Assembly (NCBI GenBank): GCA_029864405.1
Contig: JAOTTP010000002.1
Coordinates: 31,678 to 95,677 of the forward strand
Direction of reading: 5' to 3'
Source of the DNA: Nitrospirota bacterium
Lineage (GTDB): Bacteria > Nitrospirota > Nitrospiria > Nitrospirales > UBA8639
Length of the DNA stretch: 64,000 bases
Each line of letters opens with the position of its first letter. The first letter of the stretch is position 1. Positions 8,915 through 17,300 of this stretch are shown in pieces. Below the pieces are notes generated by a model. The model was not told where the DNA came from and ran no database searches. It worked only from the letters and a program-made list of their open reading frames with translations. The translations under genes were made by a program, and so were the position numbers.

Positions 8915-9280
8915 ATGAAAAGCCGAAAGTGTATTCTCATTGTCGACGATGATGCGGACATCCTCTTATTTCTAAGGGATCGTCTGAATGCTTTGGGCTA
9001 CGACGTTCTCACAGCGACCAATGGAAAGGAAGGGCTTGACTTCCTGCAATATCAATCCGTCGCTGGCGTGTTACTGGATTTATATATGCCTGTCATGGGA
9101 GGCATCTTCATGCTGGAACAATTAGCGCAGTCTTCTACAATTCCACCGGTGATCGTCATGTCGGACACTGAACATCGATCGGAACTGCAGCTAGCTATTG
9201 TTAAGGGGGCAATGGACTTTCTCATCAAACCGATAGCTCAGGACCAATTGACCAGTAAATGTGCGCGACTCTTTCACTAG
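8915..9280 (+). CDS. stand-alone receiver-domain (CheY-like) protein
   Basis: 121 residues from the ATG at 8915 (MKSRKCILIVDDD). The track's longer form begins at a TTG at 8834 and adds 27 residues not typical of a receiver, so the shorter start is preferred although neither has a strong ribosome site. A single REC domain has phospho-Asp in VLLDLYMP, Thr/Ser in VIVMSD and Lys in FLIKPI. There is no output domain. It ends 43 bases before the start of the globin-receiver gene, suggesting co-transcription and possibly phosphotransfer. Confidence 0.8.
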   Translation: MKSRKCILIVDDDADILLFLRDRLNALGYDVLTATNGKEGLDFLQYQSVAGVLLDLYMPVMGGIFMLEQLAQSSTIPPVIVMSDTEHRSELQLAIVKGAMDFLIKPIAQDQLTSKCARLFH

Positions 9281-9323
9281 ACCTGTGAAGCCAAGAGGGA
9301 ATCTTATCCTCAGAAAGGAAACG

Positions 9324-10223
9324 ATGAAGAATGGCAAATTGAACATTTCTCCGGGACTTCCCCTTCCTGATATATCCCGGATCCAAGAAAGTTTTGGGAT
9401 GGTAGCCCCTCACGGAGAGCGGATGGTTTCTCGATTTTATGATGTGTTGTTTGATAAATTCCCAGAATTTCAGACCTTTTTCCCTCAGAGCCATTTATCC
9501 CAACAATATGCGGCGTTTCTAAACGGATTGCGCACCCTCATCTTACACATGGAAAACCCTCAAGAATTACGATCTACCCTTGTTCAATTAGGCAAACGGC
9601 ACCAAAGGTATGGTATTAAAAACAAACATTACCCTCCTGTCGTATATGCCCTATTGCACGTGCTGACCGAATTAGGGGAGGGACGCATAGATGGAAAAAC
9701 ATATGACGCTTGGGAAAATTTCCTTCACCTGATGAGAGCCATTATGCTTGAGAGCCACTCCCTGGAAGTGTTGCCTGATAAAGATCGGAATGGGAAGTCC
9801 CTCATTGCTGTGGCTGGAAGCAATACAAAAAGAATCCTGCTCATTGATGATGACCACCAACTTCTGGACCTCTATCAATCATACTTGGAGCTCGAAGGGT
9901 ATCTCTGCAGTCAAGTTTCGGATGTGGCCTGGGCATTTACCCATATTCAAATGAGTCACTATGACCTCGTCCTGACGGATTTCCAAATGCCCGTGATGAA
10001 TGGTATTCAGTTACGGAGAAATCTTGAATATGTGGGTAATGGCTGTTGTCCGCCATTTGTCTTGGTGACAGGGAGTCTCAATCAGGAGATTCGAAGACAA
10101 GCGTTAGAGTCCGGATTCGAGGCAGTGCTGAAAAAGCCGCATGACCTTACTGAGCTGGGTTCTCTCATAGGAAAAGTCTTAAAGAAATCTATGGGTTTTC
10201 AAGGAAATGTACAGAATATGTGA
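9324..10223 (+). CDS. globin-receiver (REC) fusion protein
   Basis: 299 residues. The ATG at 9324 follows GAAAGGAAACG and is preferred over the GTG at 9261, which would overlap the upstream gene. Residues ~10-145 are a flavohaemoglobin/Vitreoscilla-type globin: Tyr of FYDVLF (B10), Gln in SQQYAAF (E7 region) and proximal His in GKRHQRYGI followed by HYPPVV. Residues ~170-290 are a receiver: ILLIDDDH, phospho-Asp in LVLTDFQMPVMNG and Lys in LKKPHD. The protein lacks the FAD/NAD reductase half of flavohaemoglobins and has a receiver instead, so it is probably a haem-based O2/NO sensor or a haem-gated phospho-acceptor. This architecture is unusual. Confidence 0.85.
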   Translation: MKNGKLNISPGLPLPDISRIQESFGMVAPHGERMVSRFYDVLFDKFPEFQTFFPQSHLSQQYAAFLNGLRTLILHMENPQELRSTLVQLGKRHQRYGIKNKHYPPVVYALLHVLTELGEGRIDGKTYDAWENFLHLMRAIMLESHSLEVLPDKDRNGKSLIAVAGSNTKRILLIDDDHQLLDLYQSYLELEGYLCSQVSDVAWAFTHIQMSHYDLVLTDFQMPVMNGIQLRRNLEYVGNGCCPPFVLVTGSLNQEIRRQALESGFEAVLKKPHDLTELGSLIGKVLKKSMGFQGNVQNM

Positions 10224-10323
10224 AACGGGATGGAGGAAGATGCGAAGCGGTGTTTCCCCTAAATTACGTGCGTGTGTTTGCTAGGGATCTAAGCTGCAGG
10301 GGCTGCGAGAATTTTTTATGGGT

Positions 10324-10327
10324 CTAG
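10324..10327. repeat. IS target-site duplication, left copy (CTAG)
   Basis: CTAG directly abuts the left terminal repeat and is repeated at 12194-12197. A 4-bp duplication is usual for the IS1380 family. Confidence 0.8.
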
Positions 10328-10343
10328 TCCTCAAATAAGTGTG
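10328..10343. repeat. IS left terminal inverted repeat
   Basis: TCCTCAAATAAGTGTG, matching the right end at 14/16 positions. Confidence 0.8.
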
Positions 10344-10447
10344 ATTTTATTTTGTGCTCAACACGAAAAGGCCGGAAACGCCTTCCAGGATTGGCTATAA
10401 TGCGTTTGAAAGAACAGATCATAGCACCCACCCAGGAGGCATTTCCG

Positions 10448-11977
10448 GTGAAGAAGCTTAGCACGAAACAGAGCCGTCGGAACATCACACAACGCAAGAC
10501 GAAGGTTGCGGCACGGCATGCCCAGGCGGGACACTGGTCCGCGCAGGCCCAGCCGATGTTTGGATCGGGCAAGGTCCACTATGAGGTGGGCGGCAACATG
10601 GAGGCGATGAATTATGGGGGGATTGCCCCCGTGCATCGACTGGTGACCAAGTTGGGATTGCGTGCGCAGATCGATGCAGACTTGAGCCTGTTGAAGGTGC
10701 ACTTGCCGTATCATGAGTCCGATCATGTGCTGAATATTGCCTACAATGTCCTGTGCGGTGGGACCCGGCTGGAGGACATTGAGCGGCTTCGCCATGACGT
10801 GGCCTACATGAATGCCTTGGGCGCGGACTTGATTCCGGATCCGACCACGGCCGGCGACTTCACGCGACGCTTGACAGAGGCCGATGTGCTCACGCTGATG
10901 GAATCAATCAATGCGATCCGCCCAAAACTCTGGGCCGGGCGAGGCGCCGAACGGCTGTGGCCGATCGCCTACATGGATATCGATGGCACGATTGCCCCAA
11001 CCTCTGGGGCATGTAAAGCCGGGATGGACATCTCCTATAAGGGCATCTGGGGCTATGCCCCGCTGATCATCTCCCTCGCCAATACCAAAGAAGTCTTGTA
11101 TCTCGTCAATCGCCCGGGCAATGCGCCGAGCCATCAAGGGGCCGCGGCCTGGATCGACAAAGCCCTGACGCATCTGGTCCCCTATGCCCCACGCGTCTGC
11201 ATGCGGGGGGATACGGACTTTTCACTGACCAAGCATTTCGACCAGTGGGCTGAGACCGTGGACTTTATCTTCGGCATGGACAGCACCGCGACGTTACGAA
11301 CCTGTGCCGAGGCCCTCAGCGAAGACCAGTGGAGCCGACTGAAGCGCCAGCCCCCAGACGACACGCTGCCCGGAACCACGCGTGAACGATTCCAAGAAAA
11401 CGAGAAGGCGCGGATTGTCAAAGAGCGCGGCTACCTCAATCTGCACCTCAACGACGAGGATGTGGCCGAGTTTGAGTACCAGCCCGGCAAGTGCACCCGT
11501 CCGTATCGCGTCGTGGCCCTGCGCAAGAACATCAGCAAGATGAAAGGGGAGAACGTGCTGTTCGATGAGATTCGGTACTTCTTCTACATCACCACGCGGC
11601 CGGACCTGAGCGCGGCTGAGGTCGTGGCGTGTGCCAATGAGCGGTGTGATCAGGAAAATGTCATCGAGCAACTCAAGAACGGGGTCAATGCGCTGCGCCT
11701 GCCGGTCTACGATCTCGTCAGCAACTGGGCCTACATGGTCATAGCCGCTCTGGCCTGGAACATCAAATCATGGTTTGCCATGATGCTGCACCTGAAGAAG
11801 GATCGAGACACCTACATTCGGATGGAGTTTCGACGGTTCATGAACAGCTTCATGTTGATCCCCTGTCGCGTGGTGCGGCAGGCTCGAAGTATTGTGGTTC
11901 GGATCCTGGGCTATCAGCCGACGTTGGATCGGCTCTTCAGTGCGTGGAACGCCATCGAACGAACTGGCTTTGGCTAG
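10448..11977 (+). CDS. IS1380-family DDE transposase
   Basis: 509 residues from the GTG at 10448, which has an ideal AGGAGG 8 bases upstream. The track's TTG at 10352 and the ATG at 10400 lack such a site. DDE catalytic residues are visible as Asp in YMDIDGTIAP, Asp in RGDTDFSL and Glu in CDQENVIEQLKNGVNA, the last being a typical IS1380 C-terminal signature. The frame is intact, so the element may still be active. It catalyses cut-and-paste movement of the surrounding IS. Confidence 0.93.
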   Translation: MKKLSTKQSRRNITQRKTKVAARHAQAGHWSAQAQPMFGSGKVHYEVGGNMEAMNYGGIAPVHRLVTKLGLRAQIDADLSLLKVHLPYHESDHVLNIAYNVLCGGTRLEDIERLRHDVAYMNALGADLIPDPTTAGDFTRRLTEADVLTLMESINAIRPKLWAGRGAERLWPIAYMDIDGTIAPTSGACKAGMDISYKGIWGYAPLIISLANTKEVLYLVNRPGNAPSHQGAAAWIDKALTHLVPYAPRVCMRGDTDFSLTKHFDQWAETVDFIFGMDSTATLRTCAEALSEDQWSRLKRQPPDDTLPGTTRERFQENEKARIVKERGYLNLHLNDEDVAEFEYQPGKCTRPYRVVALRKNISKMKGENVLFDEIRYFFYITTRPDLSAAEVVACANERCDQENVIEQLKNGVNALRLPVYDLVSNWAYMVIAALAWNIKSWFAMMLHLKKDRDTYIRMEFRRFMNSFMLIPCRVVRQARSIVVRILGYQPTLDRLFSAWNAIERTGFG

Positions 11978-12177
11978 CGCCATCGAGGCTAGACGTTCGA
12001 TGGGCCGATCGCCGAGCGTGCGAGTCAGGAGGGGTGTGGCGTGAAGAGGAAAAACGGCCAAATTTTGAATGCGGGCTCGTTCTGGTTCGGTGGCAACGAG
12101 CTCGCTGACGGTCGGTCGTGGCATCGCCCCAACCCCGAAGGCGCCATCAACGTCCAAAATGGGCAAGCAATCCAATA

Positions 12178-12193
12178 CACGCTTATTTGAGGG
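12178..12193. repeat. IS right terminal inverted repeat
   Basis: CACGCTTATTTGAGGG, the reverse complement of CCCTCAAATAAGCGTG. Confidence 0.8.
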
Positions 12194-12197
12194 CTAG
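12194..12197. repeat. IS target-site duplication, right copy (CTAG)
   Basis: Direct repeat of 10324-10327 immediately outside the right terminal repeat. Confidence 0.8.
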
Positions 12198-12444
12198 TTT
12201 GTGCAAAACATTGCGATGCGTGAATACCCAATCTGCGTGGAAACAATGGGTGTTCTCCTGATTGGGAGGGAGTCATCTGGTTTTCACACTTAAGGGAAAG
12301 AATGCGCATAGGGGTTTAGAGCGACCTCATCATGCAGCCAGGCGGGAGGAAGTGGGCAATAACCTGTTTGGGGGACTGCGTGAGGAGTGAGCCGAAAGCT
12401 TTTGTCTAGGACCCCTTGAGGGAATCTGAGGAAGAAAAAGCGAT

Positions 12445-12467
12445 GACCCACGGAGATTCCGTGGGTC
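12445..12467 (-). terminator. Rho-independent-type terminator of the small hypothetical gene
   Basis: Perfect 10-bp stem GACCCACGGA / TCCGTGGGTC with a 3-base loop. Read on the minus strand it is followed by CGCTTTTTCTTCC, and it lies 28 bases after the stop of the minus-strand gene ending at 12495. Confidence 0.65.
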
Positions 12468-12494
12468 AGGAGATTAACATGGAACGGGGAAAAA

Positions 12495-12809
12495 CTATCC
12501 GACGAGTTCTGCGACTGGTTTCTGAAAAGATCGGTGGCTGTGCTTTCGGAATTTTGTCCATTTTCGTGTAGAAGAAGCTGGCTCTAGAGTTGGTTGCGGA
12601 GTGGGATTGAGTGTGGGCTGGCCTTCCTCTGTAAAGGTATGTTCCACCCGTTGGAGTTCCTTGAGACGAGCCTGGTGTTGCTCCAATTCCCAGGCCACCG
12701 CTTTTGAGATTCGCGCCACCTGTCTGCGTAATTGGTTCATGGCGTGCTCATGTTGTAATAATTCGCTTTTGCGAGCCAGGCTTATGTACCGGCTATCTAC
12801 ATACATCAT
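12495..12809 (-). CDS. small hypothetical coiled-coil protein
   Basis: 104 residues. The ATG at 12809 has a perfect AAGGAGG 9 bases upstream; the track's start at 12911 adds 34 unsupported residues. Residues ~10-60 are Glu/Gln/Arg-rich and predicted helical or coiled-coil. The C-terminal part is Pro/Thr-rich (QPTLNPTPQPTLEP) and then basic. There is no signal peptide or known domain. A dedicated terminator follows. Family not recognised. Confidence 0.6.
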   Translation of the reverse strand: MMYVDSRYISLARKSELLQHEHAMNQLRRQVARISKAVAWELEQHQARLKELQRVEHTFTEEGQPTLNPTPQPTLEPASSTRKWTKFRKHSHRSFQKPVAELVG

Positions 12810-13629
12810 TTGTCGATCCCTCCTTGTGTTGAAGACCTTCTCATTCACTGTATTGATGAATCCAATTGCCCGTTGGCCTATAGGAAAAAGCAAACGTGTT
12901 GCCACATTCAATTCTTCTGAGGATCTGATACGTAAGGCCTTGATGCCTCATCATATTTTCATAACTAGATCTTCAAGTGGTGTATACCCTGAATCCTGAG
13001 ATGGGTGAAAACGGTCAATGTTTTTTACCATTAGCACAAAACGATTCATGTATTGTTAAGCATCAAGAAAGGTTTGACCATATCTGATGTAAAACGCCAA
13101 TAACATGAGAAAAGTTTTCGACAGATGAAGATATTCCACGATGTTTTCTATCCTGATGCAGATTGGGATATTTTGTGGGATGCCTCACCTTGCAGTCCCC
13201 TGGCTGCTTTTTTCCGGTCTTGTTGCTTTTTATGCTATTTCAATTATGGTAGGTCGCTGAATCCACTTTTTTCTCAAAGAAAAATGATGTAGGCAATAAC
13301 ATTGAGTATGATAGGGTTTTAGATGTTATTACCTGTTGGTTTTTGTAATTATAGAGACAGAAGTGCTTTTTGGGCGACGCTGTTATTTATCCCGGAAAGG
13401 TGCACACTTGACTCATCCTGATATTCCGAACGAATCAAAAAAATCTCGGCTAGAACTCCATACGAGCCAGATATAGTCCTCCGTCGGTTGAACTTGTGGT
13501 TATCAACTCCCCAAAAATCAATTAGACTTTAGGAAATCGATGGAAATCCGAATGGTTGTAGAATCTGTTGAATTCGGCCTGAGCATTGATTGAATGTCAA
13601 ACCCCCGAATCATTTACAAGAAGGACTGT
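12810..13629. other. AT-rich intergenic region
   Basis: About 800 bases between divergent genes. It has long A/T-rich stretches (13020-13400) with no ORF, RNA or repeat that can be supported. Confidence 0.4.
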
Positions 13630-14397
13630 ATGTCCATAAAAAAACTATCCCCGACACAATTCCAGAAGAAGTTGCTTGATGTCATGGCCCAGAAGCATCA
13701 TTGGGCCTGGTCGTATTTTTCCGGTCCGACTCTGACAAAAGCGCAACTGAAGATTCATTTCCAGCAGGAATATGCTGTGTATGTTCGTGACTTTCCGGTA
13801 TTCCTGGCGCGTATACATGGAAAGAACCCGCCGCTGGAAGTCCGGCGAATGCTGGCTGAAAATATTTATGAAGAAGATACCGGGAAGCTGTCATTGGGGA
13901 CTTCACATCCGGAACTCTTTATGAAAATGATGAAGGGCTTAGGATTTCGCCCAGGCGATTTTGAGAAAATTCGGTCGTTGCCTGCGACCCGGCGCTACCG
14001 GGCATGGTTGGATCGAATCTCCAATAGTTCTGATTGGGTTTTGGGAGCAGCCGTCATGACGATATTTGTCGAAGGCAGCGTCAATGATCGTCAGGAACTC
14101 CTCCATCCCGCCAAATCAAAAACCCGCCGGCATATTCAGGAAAAGATCACACATCATCCACTGGTGCAGTATCAGGGAGTTTCTCCCAAGGCGATGGATC
14201 TCATTCGAGCGCATCAAATGGTGGAGGCCGGTCATCGCCATGATGCCTATGCGATGGTCGTGAATTATGCTCAAGAGATCTCGCAGCAGGAAGCAGTTCT
14301 CACGTTTATGGAGAAGAGCCTGCAGCATTGGCTTCGCTATCGTGATGGGGTCGCCCGTGCCTGTGGTTTAAGGAAAAGCGAGGGGGAAATCCGCTGA
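13630..14397 (+). CDS. haem-oxygenase-fold (TenA/PqqC-like) iron-dependent redox enzyme family protein
   Basis: 255 residues from the ATG at 13630, which has GAAGGA just upstream. The track's ATG at 13594 has no ribosome site. The all-helical sequence fits the iron-containing redox enzyme / CADD-PqqC-TenA superfamily: FQQEYAVYVRDFP early, ENIYEEDTGKLS followed by HPELFMKMM, Glu in FVEGSVNDR, and HRHDAYAMV late. The Glu, His and Asp residues in these blocks are candidate diiron ligands, as in haem-oxygenase-like diiron oxidases. Substrate unknown. No cofactor-biosynthesis neighbours are present, so thiamine or PQQ roles are not supported. Confidence 0.72.
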   Translation: MSIKKLSPTQFQKKLLDVMAQKHHWAWSYFSGPTLTKAQLKIHFQQEYAVYVRDFPVFLARIHGKNPPLEVRRMLAENIYEEDTGKLSLGTSHPELFMKMMKGLGFRPGDFEKIRSLPATRRYRAWLDRISNSSDWVLGAAVMTIFVEGSVNDRQELLHPAKSKTRRHIQEKITHHPLVQYQGVSPKAMDLIRAHQMVEAGHRHDAYAMVVNYAQEISQQEAVLTFMEKSLQHWLRYRDGVARACGLRKSEGEIR

Positions 14398-14532
14398 GGC
14401 GATGAGAGATTAGCCTTGGTACCGTCCCTTACCGTGAAGACTGATGAAAAACGGGAACGTTCTTAATCTGGATCTTTTCTGACATTTCCTCCACAATAGA
14501 CTTTTCCAATTTTGCAGTAGGAGGGAAATGAC

Positions 14533-14946
14533 ATGGCCACGATTGGGCAATTCATGACACGGAATCTGAGTTTTGTGACTGAAGATGCCAGCATTCAGGA
14601 AGCGGCTACACACATGTATACCAAGCGGATTGGTTCCTTGTTGGTCAAGCAGGAGTCTGAATTTTCTGGAATTGTAACCGAAACGGATGTAGTGCGCGCG
14701 GTGGCTGAACAACCTGCCCAGGTTGAACGCTTGAAGGTGAAGGAACTGATGTCCAGCCCGATTATAACCGTAGATCGGAATATGTCTGTCCATTATGCCC
14801 GGGATCTCATGGCCGATCGGAAAATACGCCACTTGGCCGTCACCGGGGAAAATGGAGAAATCGTTGGAATTATATCGGTGCGAGACCTTTTGGCCTACTT
14901 TAAAACAGTAGCGAAGGAGCTCAAAACACCTGAAGAGGATAGGTAA
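14533..14946 (+). CDS. CBS domain-pair protein
   Basis: 137 residues with AGGAGGGAAATGAC before the ATG. Two CBS motifs fill it: IGQFMTRNLSFVTEDASIQ..GIVTETDVVRAV and VKELMSSPIITVDRN..GIISVRDLLAY. Such single-pair proteins bind adenosine nucleotides or SAM and act as regulatory partners. It stands alone between the haem-oxygenase-fold gene and the MscS gene (opposite strand). The CBS half of the CBS-receiver fusion at 1878 is related. Confidence 0.88.
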   Translation: MATIGQFMTRNLSFVTEDASIQEAATHMYTKRIGSLLVKQESEFSGIVTETDVVRAVAEQPAQVERLKVKELMSSPIITVDRNMSVHYARDLMADRKIRHLAVTGENGEIVGIISVRDLLAYFKTVAKELKTPEEDR

Positions 14947-15020
14947 ACCTGACCATAGATGATCAGGGAAAGTATTGAATCTCTGAAATGATTACTGGTG
15001 ATGAGGCATTTCTGGTGAGC

Positions 15021-16097
15021 TTACTCAATTTTTGCTTCTTCGGCTTGTTGAATCAGGAGGGACAGACGCTCTTCTTCTTGTCGAATGCGCGTAATCCGTT
15101 GTTCAATCCAGGGGCCGATGTGTTCTTTTTTTGATTTGGCTTGACCCTCCAAGACAGCAATTTCCTCTCGAATCGCTTCACGCTGCTCTTTTAACGCCTC
15201 TATCTGTGCCATCGCGTCGGCTTTGTCAAAGATGAGTGATTCAGGATTACTATCCACAGCATTTTCTTCTACATGCGGCAATTCTGAGGATTGGAGCGGC
15301 AAGACTCGAATGCCATCCTCTAGCCGGCGTTGATTCATGACGACGGGAGAGACAATTTCGATTCCGGCATCATGCAGGGTAGTGAGCATTTTCGCGCGAA
15401 GCTTTGACCGTGCACTGAGCAATTGTTTGACTTCACTTAAAAATCCAGATACTCGATAGGTTACGGAATAATCCCCGAGCTCCATGATGTGGACAAACGG
15501 GTCTTTGAGTTTGGCGGCGAGAGCGGCTTCCGCTAAGAGTTTTTCAATGGTCTGGTGGGAGATGTCATATCCTAAGGATACCGTGGCGGAAACAATCGTG
15601 CCGGATGAACGAAGCACGGTTATCGGGTGAGAAACCAAAAATAAGTTGGGAAGGGTCGTCAGATCGCGTTCTTCTGTTTGTATTTCCGTGTGAAACAAGC
15701 CCCGTTCTGTGACCCGCCCGAATTGATTTTCCACGCGAAGAAAATCCCCCAACCGAAAACTTTGCATGCCTCGTAACATAAAGCCCGCCAAGGCATTCGA
15801 GACGAAGGTCGTGGAAGAAAGGGTAATGACGGCTGTGATCAACAGCGCCAAGAGTTGAAAAAGTTCTTTGTGAGTTTCTTTGTCGAGAGGAAGGGCCAGG
15901 AGAATGAGAACAACCCCAATGCCCACCAGCAGCAACATCCCCACACGGGCTGAAAATCGGTCTTCCTCCTTCAGCCCCCCATTTCGGCGAAAGAAGAACC
16001 AATGGGCCACCCACAATCCTGAACTAACCAGCGCCAGGACCAATAAAATTGGGAGAAAGATCGGGAGGGTAGCAAAAAAGTGGTCCATAAACGTCAT
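15021..16097 (-). CDS. MscS-family mechanosensitive ion channel
   Basis: 358 residues. Three N-terminal membrane helices (PIFLPILLVLALVSSGLWVA; MLLLVGIGVVLILLALPL; LLALLITAVITLSSTTFVSN) are followed by the MscS beta domain (FRLGDFLRVENQFGRVTERG, LTTLPNLFLVSHPI) and the alpha/beta vestibule. The last ~60 residues form a charged coiled coil (REEIAVLEGQAKSKKEH) not found in minimal MscS. Predicted to release solutes on osmotic downshift from the inner membrane. Monocistronic. Confidence 0.9.
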   Translation of the reverse strand: MTFMDHFFATLPIFLPILLVLALVSSGLWVAHWFFFRRNGGLKEEDRFSARVGMLLLVGIGVVLILLALPLDKETHKELFQLLALLITAVITLSSTTFVSNALAGFMLRGMQSFRLGDFLRVENQFGRVTERGLFHTEIQTEERDLTTLPNLFLVSHPITVLRSSGTIVSATVSLGYDISHQTIEKLLAEAALAAKLKDPFVHIMELGDYSVTYRVSGFLSEVKQLLSARSKLRAKMLTTLHDAGIEIVSPVVMNQRRLEDGIRVLPLQSSELPHVEENAVDSNPESLIFDKADAMAQIEALKEQREAIREEIAVLEGQAKSKKEHIGPWIEQRITRIRQEEERLSLLIQQAEEAKIE

Positions 16098-16281
16098 AAT
16101 GTTAGGAACAGAGAATACCGCATTATGCCCGAATTCGCGGGGAGGATAAAGCTAAAAGGGCAAAAGAATAAGCAAGAGAAAGCTATGCCACAAAGACCCC
16201 CTCCTCGGATTCCTGTCTCCGTCCCGATGAGCACGTGAAAGTCTTTTCCTTGAGACTCCCCAAACTAAAGGTAGAACAACC

Positions 16282-16809
16282 TCAAGCAAACCAGTCGAGA
16301 TGTCGCGATCCTACGGCATCGGCCACAGCGGCGGTTAATCTTTTCCGATCGACCGGTTTGACCAAATAATCGGTTATTCCTTGTTTCATGAGTTGCGTGG
16401 CCGGATCAATATCTGGAAACCCGGTTAGAACGATCAACGGCACGCTAGGGTATTCTCGTTGAAAATATGTGATGGCTTCGATGCCATTGATATTGGGCAT
16501 CCGAATATCCGTGATAATCACATCAATGACCATGGGATGCTCTCCTTCGTTGAGGATGCGGATGGCTTGCGCACCGTCTTCCGCGTTCACGACGTAGTAG
16601 CCGTCCTTTTCCAAGGCTATTCGAACAACTTTGCAAATGTCTGCCTCATCATCAACGACCAGTACTCCTCCCCGATAGCTCTGGCCGGAAAACATACCGG
16701 CTGATCGCTCAGGTGCGTGGGAGGAGCCTTCTTTGGGCATGCCTTTTTTTTCTCCTAGATGCTCGGGTGAAGGGGAATGTGTTTTATGAAGGCGAGTGTC
16801 GGTAATCAT
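16282..16809 (-). CDS. response regulator receiver protein
   Basis: 175 residues from the ATG at 16809, which has AGGAGG 9 bases upstream. The track's 16878 start adds 23 unsupported residues. About 50 N-terminal residues are low complexity (HSPSPEHLGEKKGMPKEG), then a receiver domain: VLVVDDEADIC, phospho-Asp in VIITDIRMPNINGIEA, Thr in IVLTGF and Lys in LVKPVD. No output domain. Probable phosphorelay intermediate; the partner kinase is not adjacent. Confidence 0.85.
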   Translation of the reverse strand: MITDTRLHKTHSPSPEHLGEKKGMPKEGSSHAPERSAGMFSGQSYRGGVLVVDDEADICKVVRIALEKDGYYVVNAEDGAQAIRILNEGEHPMVIDVIITDIRMPNINGIEAITYFQREYPSVPLIVLTGFPDIDPATQLMKQGITDYLVKPVDRKRLTAAVADAVGSRHLDWFA

Positions 16810-17300
16810 GAGATGAATCCTCCTGGGATGATGATGAATAAAGACAACATAAGAAATGAGAGATAGTTTGTGACCCATGTCCCATTGTGGATGTTTCTCA
16901 AATGAGGGGTTAGGTCCACATGAATTCCAACCATGTAAGAAGAAAAATACTGATAAACATCATGTACGCATTGGTATGAATGAGGACTGGTTGAATCGTG
17001 ATGACGGATGAATCTGATGAGACCCTTATAGAATGCAACCGTTGTGCCGAATTCGCTTAAGGAAGAATGTTCTGCTACCTGGTTGCTATGCCTTTGAAAT
17101 ACATAGAATTTATGGAGAGAGTAGATAAGTATTCGTTTCTCCAACGAAGAAGATGAACGAGGTGTGTATCTAGACAAGGGCTGAATGTATCTAAAGAGAT
17201 ACGAAAAGGTTCAGGAAGAACCAGGGTGGGTTTGACCGGCATCTCTAGGGCTTTCTTTTGATCTGATTCTTTCTGACGCGGAAAAATTCAAGATAGAAGG
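16810..17300. other. gene-free region upstream of the receiver gene
   Basis: About 490 bases. ORF 16806..17177 (-) overlaps the ribosome site of the receiver gene and has no recognisable domain, so it is not called. No terminator or repeat is seen. Confidence 0.35.

Larger units (their letters stand above)
10328..12193 (+). mobile_element. complete IS1380-family insertion sequence (1866 bp)
   Basis: Bounded by terminal inverted repeats TCCTCAAATAAGTGTG (10328-10343) and, at the right end, the reverse complement of CCCTCAAATAAGCGTG (12178-12193), matching at 14 of 16 positions. Both ends are flanked by CTAG. One intact transposase gene occupies most of it. Length, 4-bp duplication and transposase motifs agree with IS1380. 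No captured passenger gene; about 216 bases between the transposase stop and the right end are non-coding. The insertion lies between the globin-receiver gene and a hypothetical gene and interrupts no recognisable coding sequence. Confidence 0.9.

Noticed and set aside
12025-12309. Minus-strand ORF across the right IS end
   Set aside because: Crosses the terminal repeat and duplication, so it cannot be an ancestral gene, and it shows no domain.
16806-17177. 123-codon minus-strand ORF upstream of the receiver gene
   Set aside because: Covers the AGGAGG of that gene and has no family resemblance.
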